The notes below the pieces were generated by a model. It worked only from the letters and a program-made list of their open reading frames with translations, was not told the DNA's origin and searched no databases. This document shows positions 17,010 through 25,722 of a stretch of 64,000 nt of DNA, in pieces (position 1 is the stretch's first letter; each line of letters opens with the position of its first letter). The DNA is from CBDDBH01 sp965225625 (lineage in GTDB: Bacteria; Pseudomonadota; Gammaproteobacteria; JADZEE01), in contig CBDDBH010000025.1 in the NCBI GenBank assembly GCA_965225625.1, positions 1 to 64,000 of the forward strand, read 5' to 3'. Position numbers and translations under genes: made by a program.

Positions 17010-18175
17010 GGGATCAGGCCCATCAGGTCCCGATAGTGGGCCCACCAAACAGTATTGCTGGCCTCATCGTTTTGTGTGGCCTCGGCAATAGGCCGGCCGA
17101 CGCCCTTCACAAACCGTTGATACCCGCCGTCGCGTGCGGTCAACTGCACACGATTGTAGACAGCCGCATCTTCGATACTAACCAGTCCGCTCGGACCGAG
17201 AAGATTCGATGACTGGCGGATCCGGTGTCGAGCGTACTCGGCGCTGTCGCTGACATGACCGAAAAATGCGTAACGTACCTCGGTATGGTCCACGTCCAGC
17301 GGCCTCGCGAAACGCACGTTAACGGTGTCGAGGTGCCTGGTGACGCCGGTAACCGGTCGTAAGGCAACCACGCGGGCGCGGTCATCGGTGCCGCGAAATT
17401 CTACGATGCTCGGGTCTGAAAGATAACCGTTGTCTTGGTAGTCTTTGATCTGATAGAGGATGCACATGTGGCCGTGCGGTTGGGTGGTGATCATCTGGCC
17501 TGCCGCGCCCTGCCAATTCAACAGTCGAAACGCCAGGTGCAGCAGCGGCGCGTGGTAGGGATCGTTATCGATGTAGATCTTCCAGTTGGCGTTGTAGACC
17601 ACGCTCTGGTAACCCAGCAACGTCAGGCGTCCGTCGTCGAGCATGCAATCGCGCAAAGGCGAGGCAGCTTCGCCCAAAAAATCATCCAGGTCCGGTGCGG
17701 CGGGGTCGCGGCTGACGAAGATCAGCCCGGCGCATTCAGCGACACGCAGCGGGGTGAGTCCATAGTCGGCCTCGCGGAAGTCAGGGCGGAATTCGCGCCG
17801 GCCCGGGCAGGCACGCAACGCCCCCTGAGTATCGAAGATCCACCGGTGATAGGGGCACTCGAACTCGTCGGTTTGGCCGTACCGCCGTTGTTCGAGGAGG
17901 GTGCCGCGATGGGCACAGGCATTGACGAACACGCGGATCTGGCCGTCCTCACCGTGGGTCAACAGCAGTGGAACTTCGGCGAGCCACGTGGTCAGGAAAT
18001 CACCGGCCCGAGGCATCTCGGCGCGGTGCGCAACCGGATGCCAAAACGCGCCGTAGAAAATCCGCTGCAGTTCCTCTGCGTAAATCTCGGGCTCTGAAAA
18101 GATTTCTTTGGGGAGGTCGGCGGGAGTCGTGAAACGCGGCGCAATGCGGGCCGCGATCTGATCGTAAGCAGCCAT
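17006..18175 (-). CDS. Rieske [2Fe-2S] ring-hydroxylating oxygenase alpha subunit, pair 1
   Basis: 389 residues from the ATG at 18175, preceded by GGAGGG; the longer frame to 18301 lacks family similarity. The Rieske centre is CAHRGTL (C-x-H) and ECPYHRW (C-x2-H), about residues 88-108. The catalytic domain has the mononuclear iron ligands in NDPYHAPLLH near 210 and the carboxylate in SIEDAAVYNRVQ near 345. With its beta subunit it would add oxygen to an aromatic or related substrate, drawing electrons from a reductase or ferredoxin. The substrate cannot be inferred. Spaced 32 bases after the upstream propeller gene. Confidence 0.9.
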   Translation of the reverse strand: MAAYDQIAARIAPRFTTPADLPKEIFSEPEIYAEELQRIFYGAFWHPVAHRAEMPRAGDFLTTWLAEVPLLLTHGEDGQIRVFVNACAHRGTLLEQRRYGQTDEFECPYHRWIFDTQGALRACPGRREFRPDFREADYGLTPLRVAECAGLIFVSRDPAAPDLDDFLGEAASPLRDCMLDDGRLTLLGYQSVVYNANWKIYIDNDPYHAPLLHLAFRLLNWQGAAGQMITTQPHGHMCILYQIKDYQDNGYLSDPSIVEFRGTDDRARVVALRPVTGVTRHLDTVNVRFARPLDVDHTEVRYAFFGHVSDSAEYARHRIRQSSNLLGPSGLVSIEDAAVYNRVQLTARDGGYQRFVKGVGRPIAEATQNDEASNTVWWAHYRDLMGLIP

Positions 18176-18207
18176 TACATCCCTCCAGTCGTCTATTGCA
18201 CCGGGCT

Positions 18208-19299
18208 CTATATACCAATAGGAACCGGTTTCAAGTGTGTAATGGTGCCGAGACCGGCTGCGATCGTACGCCAGCTGTCCCCGGCATCGAAGGATGCGCA
18301 AACCGCTCCACCCGTGGTGGCGTAATAAACTGCGGGCTCACCGCCATCCCCGTACCCGGACTCCATAGTCCAAACCATATCGAATAAGCCACTGTGCGCC
18401 GTGTCGGGCACCGGATGCCAGTGATCACCTGCATCGCGCGAGCGAAATACTGTTACGTCGGCGCCCTTGCGTCGACGCAGACGCGAGGGCGACAAAAAAT
18501 AAACATTGCCGCTGAAGATCCCGGTCAGAAGTTGCACCACCGACGCCCACTTCGGTGGTATACCGTGCGCGGCGGCGACGAAGTACGTATCGGGATCCTC
18601 CACGTCCACGGCGATTGCGTCTTCAGTATACAGGCGATGACCCAGCCCCTCATTGACTTGAATCCAAGTCGCGCCGTCGTCGTCGCTGCGGTACAGGCCG
18701 AAACATCCGCGATATGCGCCGGTATCCAGACCGGTCGCGACCAGCAGCCGCTGGGGGCGTGAGGGATGAATCACAGTACGATGAAGATCGTGGCCGACCC
18801 CTGATGCGACGCTCCAATTCTCACCACCGTCGCGGCTAATGAGGTAGGAGCCTACTTCGATGCCGACATACAATAGCGACGGATCAACGGGGCTTACCTC
18901 TATGGTACGCACGTGTGCGATCTTGGGCGGTACAGGAAAACTCCAGTCTTTTGCTTCCGGTAGCGCCCGCACATCGCCGCACGGTTGCCAGCTCGCCGTA
19001 CCGTTCTCACGGCGGAACACGGCCGCAGGCTCGGTTCCAGCATACAGAGTAGGTGAATCCTGGTTATCAAAACAAAGCGCGCGGACGTCCCGGTACGGGA
19101 GATCGCCCGTGATCTCGTCCCACGTGTGCCCCCGATCGTCGCTGACAAAAACACCGTCTTTGTACACACTCAGGGCAATACGTCCGGTTCGCGCGGCGAG
19201 CGCCATCGCCATGAAGCGTTTTCCACATAGCTGCGGCTCGCCGCGCTTAGCCTTGTCGTCGAGTGAAAATACCCCTTGCTCGCCGGCGACAATCAGCAT
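18208..19299 (-). CDS. BNR/Asp-box beta-propeller protein (second of two)
   Basis: 363 residues, no signal peptide. Asp-boxes: SDDRGHTW, SRDGGENW, SDDDGATW, SRDAGDHW and SFDAGDSW, plus a degenerate REN-GTASW. The central segment PPKIAHVRTIEVSPVDPSLL aligns with PPHIAHVKTIACHPTDSAHL of the protein at 14067-15164, so the two are paralogues. Its ATG overlaps the ferredoxin stop as TGATG, which ties it to the flavoprotein-ferredoxin genes. Two such proteins in an oxygenase cluster suggest a part in enzyme assembly or substrate binding; that is inference. Confidence 0.8.
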   Translation of the reverse strand: MLIVAGEQGVFSLDDKAKRGEPQLCGKRFMAMALAARTGRIALSVYKDGVFVSDDRGHTWDEITGDLPYRDVRALCFDNQDSPTLYAGTEPAAVFRRENGTASWQPCGDVRALPEAKDWSFPVPPKIAHVRTIEVSPVDPSLLYVGIEVGSYLISRDGGENWSVASGVGHDLHRTVIHPSRPQRLLVATGLDTGAYRGCFGLYRSDDDGATWIQVNEGLGHRLYTEDAIAVDVEDPDTYFVAAAHGIPPKWASVVQLLTGIFSGNVYFLSPSRLRRRKGADVTVFRSRDAGDHWHPVPDTAHSGLFDMVWTMESGYGDGGEPAVYYATTGGAVCASFDAGDSWRTIAAGLGTITHLKPVPIGI

Positions 19300-19589
19300 C
19301 AGACACGTTCCCCTTGAACCTCTTCAGGTCCGTCCAGCGGTACCGGTTCGTTGTAAGCGAAAAACGGCCTCGGTATGTGCAGTTCATGCGACACGTGAAT
19401 GGCATCGACGTGGCAATCGATAGCGCAAAGACGGCAACTGTGGCACTCGTTGGGGTAGCTGATATGCGCTTTCCACCCGGAGGTCTCCCACGGATTTCCG
19501 ATTTCCACCAATCGTATGACGTCGGTCGGGCAGCTATCGATACAAACGTTACAGCCGTCGCAGGCAACAAGATCGATCGACTCAATCAT
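19299..19589 (-). CDS. Two-[4Fe-4S] ferredoxin, AprB-like partner
   Basis: 96 residues. Two cluster motifs: CDGCNVCIDSCP near residue 10 and CHSCRLCAIDC near residue 49, each C-x2-C-x2-C-x3-C. The long insertion between them and the 36-residue C-terminal tail resemble the ferredoxin subunit of adenylylsulfate reductase-type complexes. It lies 3 bases after the flavoprotein gene, as aprB lies by aprA (order of the two reversed), so it most likely carries electrons to or from that flavoprotein and perhaps to the Rieske oxygenases. True sulfur metabolism is not supported by any other gene nearby. Confidence 0.85.
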   Translation of the reverse strand: MIESIDLVACDGCNVCIDSCPTDVIRLVEIGNPWETSGWKAHISYPNECHSCRLCAIDCHVDAIHVSHELHIPRPFFAYNEPVPLDGPEEVQGERV

Positions 19590-19592
19590 AGC

Positions 19593-21362
19593 TCACGCCC
19601 CAACCGCATAACCTTCGGGTACTGTATAGGGACTCGCTGTACGTCCGCTAGGCATTTTGATCGGCCACGCATCGTGGGGCAGCGTCCGATGGTTCAGAAT
19701 CGGCTCTCCACCCGCCGGTGAACGTCGCATCAGTATCCATTTCAGCCAGTTGTCATTGTCCTGATACGGATAATCGACTCTGAACAATTCACCCCGGCTC
19801 TCAGTGCGCTCGAGCATCGCACGGCAGGACAAAATCGCGAGATCGAGATAATTCTTCACCTCATGTGCCTTCGACGTCTCATGCATGTCCGGTGCATGAA
19901 CTTTAGGGAGCAGCGTGTCCCGAAGGTCCTTCAATTCATTCATCGTGTTCTCTATGCGGCCCGCGGTCTTGAATAACGCGAACGATGCGTCGCAGGTAAT
20001 GCGGCCGATTTCCATCCACACGTCCGAGGGACGAACCTGGCGTAGCCGCTGCGTGGGACTGAAATAGGCGGCGAGGCACTCGTCAACCTGCTCACCTTTT
20101 AGTGCGACATGATCGACCTGGCGCGCGCGGTTTGCGGCATGTTCGCCGGCACGATATCCGCCGACCGCGGAAAAGCTCGAGATCCCGCTACCGGAGATCC
20201 CGGACATCAGGTGCGGGCACGATGTTCCGTAACCAACGGCATACAGCCCGTCAATATTGGTGGCGGAGTTGAGGTCGATGTGCGGCCCGCTGGAACTCCC
20301 GGTGCCGATCACCACGAACGGACTCAGCTTAAGCAGATCTCGCGAAGGATCGATGTTGAATTCCGTGAACGCTCGTTTGACCGTTGGGCTGACTTCGTAG
20401 AGGAGTTCGATGTCTGCCTGCGGAACATGCCGCAGATCGAGCATGCAGGGACCGCGGTTCTCGAGGTTTTCCGTAATAATTGCACGCGAAACCTGGAACA
20501 AGCCCGACTTCTCGCCCCAAATGGGATCGTAGCGCTTCATGAAACGCTCTCCATCCGCGTTTAGGAAGTGTGCCCCGATTCCTTGGATCTTTGCCTGGCC
20601 CGGTGTGAAGAATTGGTCGTTGAAATAACTCCAGGCCGCAAACTGGGCGAACTCCATCCCTGCAAACTGGGCCCCGACTCTCCAGGCTGCGGCCTGTCCC
20701 TCGCCGGTACAGTGGTCGGCAAAGGCATAGTGTATTTTCGGATACCAGGGCCCGACGTTGAGAATGACACTCTTCGCCCGAACCACGCAGGTTTCTCCGG
20801 AACGAACGTGCACACCGACCGCCCCGCAGACGGCCTCGCGCGTGGGTTGCTCGCCGTCGCTCGTCAGCAGCTCGATCACAGCGGTCTTTTCGAGCAGCCG
20901 CACGCTCGCCGCCTTCAGACGCTTCCGCAAGATCTCCATGCAGACGCGTCCGTCTACGCCCAGCGTCGTGCCGATCCGGTGGCCGCGCACCTTCACATAC
21001 TTGAGGTTTCCGTCAGCATCCCGCGTATAGGGTACGCCCCACTCGATCTGCTCCCGAACACGATAATAGCTTTCACGAATGTACTGCTCGACCCAGTCTT
21101 GATCGGCCAGGTAGTTGGCGCCAACGACGAACTCCTCCATCCAATCGTGCAACTCATCGCCTTCGAGCAGCTTGTTCGGAGCATACTGACTGTGGACGTA
21201 AGTCATCGGTCCCGCGCGGGAGATAACGGCTTTTTCCATTACTGCTACCGAGGCTCCCAGTTCGGTGGCGCGCAGCGCTGCGCGTGCGCCACCGATTCCT
21301 CCGCCCACGACCAGAACATCGACATCAATTGGGGGGTTCTGTTGTCGAAGGTTCATTTTCAC
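19593..21362 (-). CDS. FAD-binding AprA/FrdA-family flavoprotein
   Basis: 589 residues. The N-terminal dinucleotide fold DVLVVGGGIGGARAALRA (about 14-31) binds FAD; the later GYGTSCPHLMSGISGSGISS region near 420 is the second FAD contact, and the C-terminal helical domain follows to RRSPAGGEPILNHRTLPHDA. Overall length and order match adenylylsulfate reductase alpha and fumarate reductase/succinate dehydrogenase flavoproteins. The start GTG at 21362 overlaps the preceding stop as GTGA. With the ferredoxin it may run a dehydrogenation or reduction step of the pathway. I do not claim APS reductase activity. Confidence 0.82.
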   Translation of the reverse strand: MKMNLRQQNPPIDVDVLVVGGGIGGARAALRATELGASVAVMEKAVISRAGPMTYVHSQYAPNKLLEGDELHDWMEEFVVGANYLADQDWVEQYIRESYYRVREQIEWGVPYTRDADGNLKYVKVRGHRIGTTLGVDGRVCMEILRKRLKAASVRLLEKTAVIELLTSDGEQPTREAVCGAVGVHVRSGETCVVRAKSVILNVGPWYPKIHYAFADHCTGEGQAAAWRVGAQFAGMEFAQFAAWSYFNDQFFTPGQAKIQGIGAHFLNADGERFMKRYDPIWGEKSGLFQVSRAIITENLENRGPCMLDLRHVPQADIELLYEVSPTVKRAFTEFNIDPSRDLLKLSPFVVIGTGSSSGPHIDLNSATNIDGLYAVGYGTSCPHLMSGISGSGISSFSAVGGYRAGEHAANRARQVDHVALKGEQVDECLAAYFSPTQRLRQVRPSDVWMEIGRITCDASFALFKTAGRIENTMNELKDLRDTLLPKVHAPDMHETSKAHEVKNYLDLAILSCRAMLERTESRGELFRVDYPYQDNDNWLKWILMRRSPAGGEPILNHRTLPHDAWPIKMPSGRTASPYTVPEGYAVGA

Positions 21363-21886
21363 AGCAGGCTGCTCATATTCGCCATCAGGATCGTATTCTG
21401 CGTGATGAGTGCCTTGCGCGCGGCAAGCTTGAAGCCGCCGCCGCGATAGCGCCGCAGCACGTCCTCGCGGCGCGCACTGATGCCTTCGTCCCGATCCAAC
21501 AGGCGGTTACGACTCAATACCACGACCGAGTGGACGGTAAACGCGTCGGGCTCGGGCATCGGTAACACTTCAATATTGGAAATTGTGCGTGTTTCGCGCG
21601 GCCGTGGATCGAGGCTCGACACACCTGCTTTGCTCATGCGCTGGATACGAAAACCAAGTGACTCGTAATCATCGTCGAAGTGATCCGTGTCGATTTTACG
21701 TACGGCCGCGGCATCGCGAATGTAGCGGCTGCGCCGTGCCGGCACCCAGTAATGGATATCCGTGGACAGCAGCTCGTACCATTCGTCTGAACGTTGTTCG
21801 TCGAGTAACCGGGCTTCAAGAAAGAGGAACTGGCAAACTTCGTGATAAAGCTCCAGGTCTGCAACGGGCTGGTTCGTCTCAGGCAT
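21359..21886 (-). CDS. Aromatic-ring-hydroxylating dioxygenase beta subunit, pair 2
   Basis: 175 residues from the ATG at 21886, chosen because GGAGGC lies 5 bases upstream; it overlaps the end of the alpha gene by 8 bases. Typical small-subunit segments: EVCQFLFLEARLLDEQRSDE, LLSTDIHYWVPARRSRYIRD and the late RDEGISARREDVLRRYRGG. It is closer to classical dioxygenase beta subunits than the pair 1 protein. It would assemble with the alpha subunit encoded just before it, which here carries a frameshift. Confidence 0.88.
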   Translation of the reverse strand: MPETNQPVADLELYHEVCQFLFLEARLLDEQRSDEWYELLSTDIHYWVPARRSRYIRDAAAVRKIDTDHFDDDYESLGFRIQRMSKAGVSSLDPRPRETRTISNIEVLPMPEPDAFTVHSVVVLSRNRLLDRDEGISARREDVLRRYRGGGFKLAARKALITQNTILMANMSSLL

Positions 21887-23214
21887 CGACTGCCTCCGCC
21901 GCCCAATGTGACTTCGCAAGCGGTATTTCCTCCCAGCTCCGCGCTTTCATGAACTCCGCCCACCGGCGGTAATAGCCGCGGAAACAATTATCCGAGACAC
22001 GCTGATCGACGAGACCCGGGAATTGCGGATGGGGCTGCTCCCGTCCCTGCCCCATGGCATAGTGCGAAATTTGCCGGGAGCTTTGCGGCGCCGTTACGGT
22101 CATGCCGACCCGCTCCATATTGGCACAATCATCGGTCTCGAACATTCCAGAGGTACCGAGCATCCGAGCATTAAACCGTACCATCTCCTCCTTGAGTTCG
22201 AGCGGCAGGTCCTTTTCCACGACGGTCCACATCCAGATCTCACAAGCGTCCGGTCCCTTGGGGTGTATCTGGCGAATGGTGAACCCGGGAACAAACAGAA
22301 AGTTGGGGAACAGCCCGCCATTGATGGAAGAACCGACGAACCAGGCCCTGTCCTCGCCAAGATGGTCGATGTAGTGTGGCCGTTGCCGATCGACATAGGC
22401 CATCCAAGGCTTCGGATCCTTGAATAACGCAAAGACGCCGTGTCCGTCGAAATTCGCATTCCAGCCGTGGCCATTCAATGTTGCAGAAAGATCGTCCTCG
22501 CCGGCCTTGGAAGCGTGCCCCCTCGATGCCGATTTCCATTGGCTTATTGCCCATGCACACGCGGACTGAAACCGCGTGCGCGGAAAGTACATGGTAAGTA
22601 TCGGCGACGATGTTCTCGGCGGCGATTTTCCAGTTGCATCTGAGTCGGATCCGCATTGTTCCACCGACAAATTCGACACCACTCGGCAGGGGATCGAATA
22701 CCGCGTCGAGATACCACGCGAAATCGCCGAGAAATTCACGCAGCGAGGGCGCGGTGGGATCAAAGTTACCGAAATGCAGACCTTTGTACGATTCGACGCG
22801 GATCCGGCGCAAACTCCAGCGTGATTTATCCAATTCGCCATGGTAGCCGTCGTCACCGTCGCGGGGCACCCCGACCAGGTCACCGGCCACGTCGTACGTC
22901 CAGCCGTGATAGGGGCAGGAAAACGACTTCGCGTTGCCTTCTTCGGAGATGCACACCTGCGTGCCCCGATGGGCGCAGGTGTTAAGCAACGCGCGTATGT
23001 CACCCTCCGGTTGGCGGATCACGATGACCGGGTCGCAACCCATGTAAGTCGTCAGATAATCACCCGCCGCCGGTAACTGGCTATCGTGCGCCAGGAACAG
23101 CCAACTGCGACCGAACACGTGCTGCAGTTCGTGCCTGTACACGTCCGGATCGCTGAAGATATCGCGGCGTACGAACGCACCTTTATCGCGCACAAGTTCA
23201 TCTATATCCGGCAT
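21879..23214 (-). pseudogene. Rieske ring-hydroxylating dioxygenase alpha subunit, pair 2, frameshifted
   Basis: The first frame (start 23214, MPDIDELVRDKGAFV) encodes the Rieske centre CAHRGTQ and SCPYHGW and the iron ligands ENIVADTYHVLSAH, up to GIEGARF. The protein then continues in another frame as KAGEDDLSATLNGHGW through to the stop at 21879. Deleting one of the two C residues opposite 22509-22510 restores a single 444-residue protein of normal length. The rest of the gene shows no decay, so this is either a very recent mutation or an assembly error. It heads the cluster; 126 bases separate it from the open frame at 23341. Confidence 0.85.
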
Positions 23215-23340
23215 GCCGCCTCCTGTTCTTGATTCGTCGGCTTAGCCGACTGCGTTACGTAGCGGGAAATATGCTTAAGAGTACCATGTGAATTTACTAC
23301 CACCAGCATCCGGTTAAGAATGGGGGCAGGTCCTTTAGCG

Positions 23341-23640
23341 TCAGGCGGTGGCTGTAAACAACAAGCAATACTTCCGTGTCATGAGTGATGGAACCCGAAG
23401 CGCGCACGTGTTCTGCGATTCACCGCCGGTCACGACGATGTGTATTTCGTTCTCTGTGAAGACTGAAATTTCCTCGTCCGGTGCAGCCTTCAGGCGGGTC
23501 GCAACGGGTCCAACACCGGCGACCGCCAATGGCTTATGCAGCGTATTTGCCCATTGGTCGTCCCAATAGTCGCGGGCCGGCACCTTCGAGTTCCCGGCAC
23601 ACCATTCAATCAGCTTTTCCATGGTGTCGAAGGGCGCCAC
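23341..23640 (-). CDS. Short hypothetical protein or fragment
   Basis: 99 residues; in-frame codons continue upstream to a stop near 23669, and the product reads VAPFDTMEKLIEWCAGNS through ISVFTENEIHIVVTGGESQN. The composition looks like real protein rather than a chance frame, but I do not recognise a family, and the lack of a clear ribosome site suggests the C-terminal remnant of a longer gene. It lies on the same strand just upstream of the oxygenase cluster. Confidence 0.4.
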   Translation of the reverse strand: MAPFDTMEKLIEWCAGNSKVPARDYWDDQWANTLHKPLAVAGVGPVATRLKAAPDEEISVFTENEIHIVVTGGESQNTCALRVPSLMTRKYCLLFTATA

Positions 23641-23934
23641 CCGTGGGCCTGTTCCCCTGATCCCGTAAACTCAACGTCCTGCGCGTGGCTGCCACCCACG
23701 CGCCGCGACAGCGTTCGCTCGCGGCCGGTTGCGCTCGGCAATGCAACAGGAACAGGGTGGGATCACTGCCACCGCGACGGAACTCGGCGCGACCTCTTGG
23801 TCACCCTGCCGGCGAATAGCTGCCCCTGCCCGTGAACTCTCAGTGTGGTATTGCGCAAAAAGGGCTTTTATTCTACTTACCCTCGTCCCTCGTGTTCTTA
23901 CCGCCCTGCACAGAGAAATAAGTATAGTGTCCCC

Positions 23935-24153
23935 GTGAAATTCGGCGTTTTTCTACCCAACGGTAGCAATGGCTACATCCCGTCGGCCGGCAGTCCCGTT
24001 TATCTGCCGACTTTCGAGCACAACAAAAACATCTCGGTGGACGCGGAAAAGCAGGGGCTCGACTTTGTTCTGTCGATGATGAAATACCGGGGTTTCGGCG
24101 GAACAACGGGTTACTGGGATGCCTGCCTCGAATCCTTTACTTTAATGGCTGCG
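23935..24153 (+). pseudogene. N-terminal fragment of a RutA-like flavin monooxygenase
   Basis: From the GTG at 23935 the frame reads MKFGVFLPNGSNGYI, then YLPTFEHNKNI, FVLSMMKYRGFGG and ACLESFTLMAA, closely following the first 73 residues of pyrimidine oxygenase RutA and related long-chain luciferase-type monooxygenases. After LMAA the similarity stops abruptly at about 24153, where a different gene fragment begins in another frame. The remaining 290 or so residues are missing. Confidence 0.75.
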
Positions 24154-24155
24154 CA

Positions 24156-24347
24156 TTGGGAACTATCGGGCGAAATCTTCGAAAGACCCACGCACGCCCA
24201 GTGGAACAGGGGATCAGCGATGTTGAATTTGACCGCATTATTGACCATCTGGAGGCATCCCTTACGGAACTGAAGGTCCCGAGAGATCTTATCGGAGAAG
24301 CACTGCAGACTATAGATGGATTAAGGAACGAGGTCTTGAACAAATAG
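24156..24347 (+). pseudogene. C-terminal fragment of a truncated haemoglobin
   Basis: 63 codons reading GTIGRNLRKTHARPVEQGIS, then FDRIIDHLEASLTELKVPRD and ending GLRNEVLNK. This is the second half (from before helix F to helix H) of a group I truncated haemoglobin, with the HA segment that holds the proximal histidine. The first half, including the start, is absent; the fragment abuts the RutA-like fragment. A TTG at 24156 could start translation but a half-globin is unlikely to function. Confidence 0.65.
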
Positions 24348-24528
24348 GATTTACGGTCGGAGAGAGGTTGCGATCTGCGGCTTGAGATTCACTGAAGTCT
24401 AACGTTTCGTTCATCTAAGTGCAGAACTGTGCAATCGATGTTCAAGGGGTCCGGATGGGCACCGACCGAAGATACACAATTTCTTTTCGCGCAATGGAGT
24501 TGGCCGAGAGCGGGCTTTACGCTTTCTT

Positions 24529-25722
24529 CTAACCGGCTAGTGCATGAATTTTTCGGCCAAGATCCTCAGGATCATGGTGGGCGTAGTGACGCTGCGTAGT
24601 TTCGATATCTCGATGTCCGAGTAGTCTAGAAACATCGAACATCGTCAACCCTGCATCAAGCCAGCGCGAGCCACATGTCCGGCGAAGGTCATGCAAACAA
24701 ACATCCGTGATTCCGGCGGTAGTTCGCATAGCGTCCCACTTTCGTTTTGGCTCAATGATGTGTGCGGCGTTATTTATGGGGGACGGGAAAACCCAAATTG
24801 ATCCGGGTGCTCGCACTATCCACGCTTCGAGAATGTCGAGAATCTCAGCGGTCAGCCAGACAGTACGTTGCGTCCCCGTCTTGGAATTGGAGCCACGGAC
24901 GACTAAGCAACGCTTTGCGAGGTCCAAGTCCGATCGTTTTAGACTCTGCGCCTCTGCCCGTCGTAACCCTGTCGTCAGTAAAAACATGATGAAAGGACGC
25001 AGGTAGTCATGGAGTTTTTCATCATGTTGAAGAAGTTCCGTTCGAAGTCGAGTTTCCTCGTCTCGCTTCAAAATTCTCGTGCGAGGCTGCTCTGGCTCTA
25101 CCAACTTGCCTGCAATCGATACTGGGTTCTCTTGCATCCAACCTCGTGATTTAGCCAAATTCAAGGCGGCCCGGAGGTACTGGAGACCGCGATTGATGGT
25201 GCCGGCACTGTAATTTCGTCCGTATCGACTCTTGGTTTTTTTGAGTCTCGCCTTGGCAAAGTCAACACGTTCGGGTGTGATCCAATCAACGGGATGTTGT
25301 AACCAGGCTGGGAACAGTAAACGAATACGGTTCGCCGTTTCCCGCGGCCACTTCCGATTATTGGCTGCCATCCGCGCCTCATACTGATCGACAACCTCCG
25401 CGACTGTCGGTATTTTTCCAAGGTGTCCTAATCGGGTCATGTGTTCTGATTGAGGATCGGCTCCTTTGGCTACCTCACCGCGAACCTGCTGTGCGTATGT
25501 CCGGGCATCCTTGAGCGAGAGATCGCCAACGCGACCGATTTTAAAATCCTGTATCTTTTTTGAGCCACGCGCGCGATAGCGCAGATACAAGGTCTTACAA
25601 CCGGCTTGCGTGACGAGGACATATAAGCTGTTGGTTATCGTATCCCATACGCGATAAGGGCCGCCGGAGGGCTCCAATCTTTCAATTTTAGATTTGGTTA
25701 AGCGGACAGGATTCCGTTCCAT
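24529..25722 (-). CDS. Tyrosine recombinase (genomic-island integrase)
   Basis: 397 residues from the ATG at 25722. The N-terminal DUF4102-like arm-binding domain (LTKSKIERLEPSGGPYRVWD) is followed by a SAM-like core-binding domain (about 105-210) and the catalytic domain. Active-site residues are visible: arginine in LLTTGLRRAEAQSLK, His-x-x-Arg in CLHDLRRTCGSRWLD, histidine in LLGHRDIETTQ and tyrosine in RHYAH. The frame is intact. The gene lies immediately beside a tRNA-Arg 3' end, the usual attachment target for this family, and probably integrated the DNA to its left. Confidence 0.92.
   Translation of the reverse strand: MERNPVRLTKSKIERLEPSGGPYRVWDTITNSLYVLVTQAGCKTLYLRYRARGSKKIQDFKIGRVGDLSLKDARTYAQQVRGEVAKGADPQSEHMTRLGHLGKIPTVAEVVDQYEARMAANNRKWPRETANRIRLLFPAWLQHPVDWITPERVDFAKARLKKTKSRYGRNYSAGTINRGLQYLRAALNLAKSRGWMQENPVSIAGKLVEPEQPRTRILKRDEETRLRTELLQHDEKLHDYLRPFIMFLLTTGLRRAEAQSLKRSDLDLAKRCLVVRGSNSKTGTQRTVWLTAEILDILEAWIVRAPGSIWVFPSPINNAAHIIEPKRKWDAMRTTAGITDVCLHDLRRTCGSRWLDAGLTMFDVSRLLGHRDIETTQRHYAHHDPEDLGRKIHALAG

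Noticed and set aside
19299..21362. Sulfate-reduction aprBA genes
   Set aside because: The pair looks AprA/AprB-like but no sat, dsr, qmo or aprM genes are present and the operon partners are oxygenases.
20568..21449. 293-codon plus-strand open frame
   Set aside because: Antisense to the flavoprotein gene, whose FAD motifs and operon overlaps are convincing.
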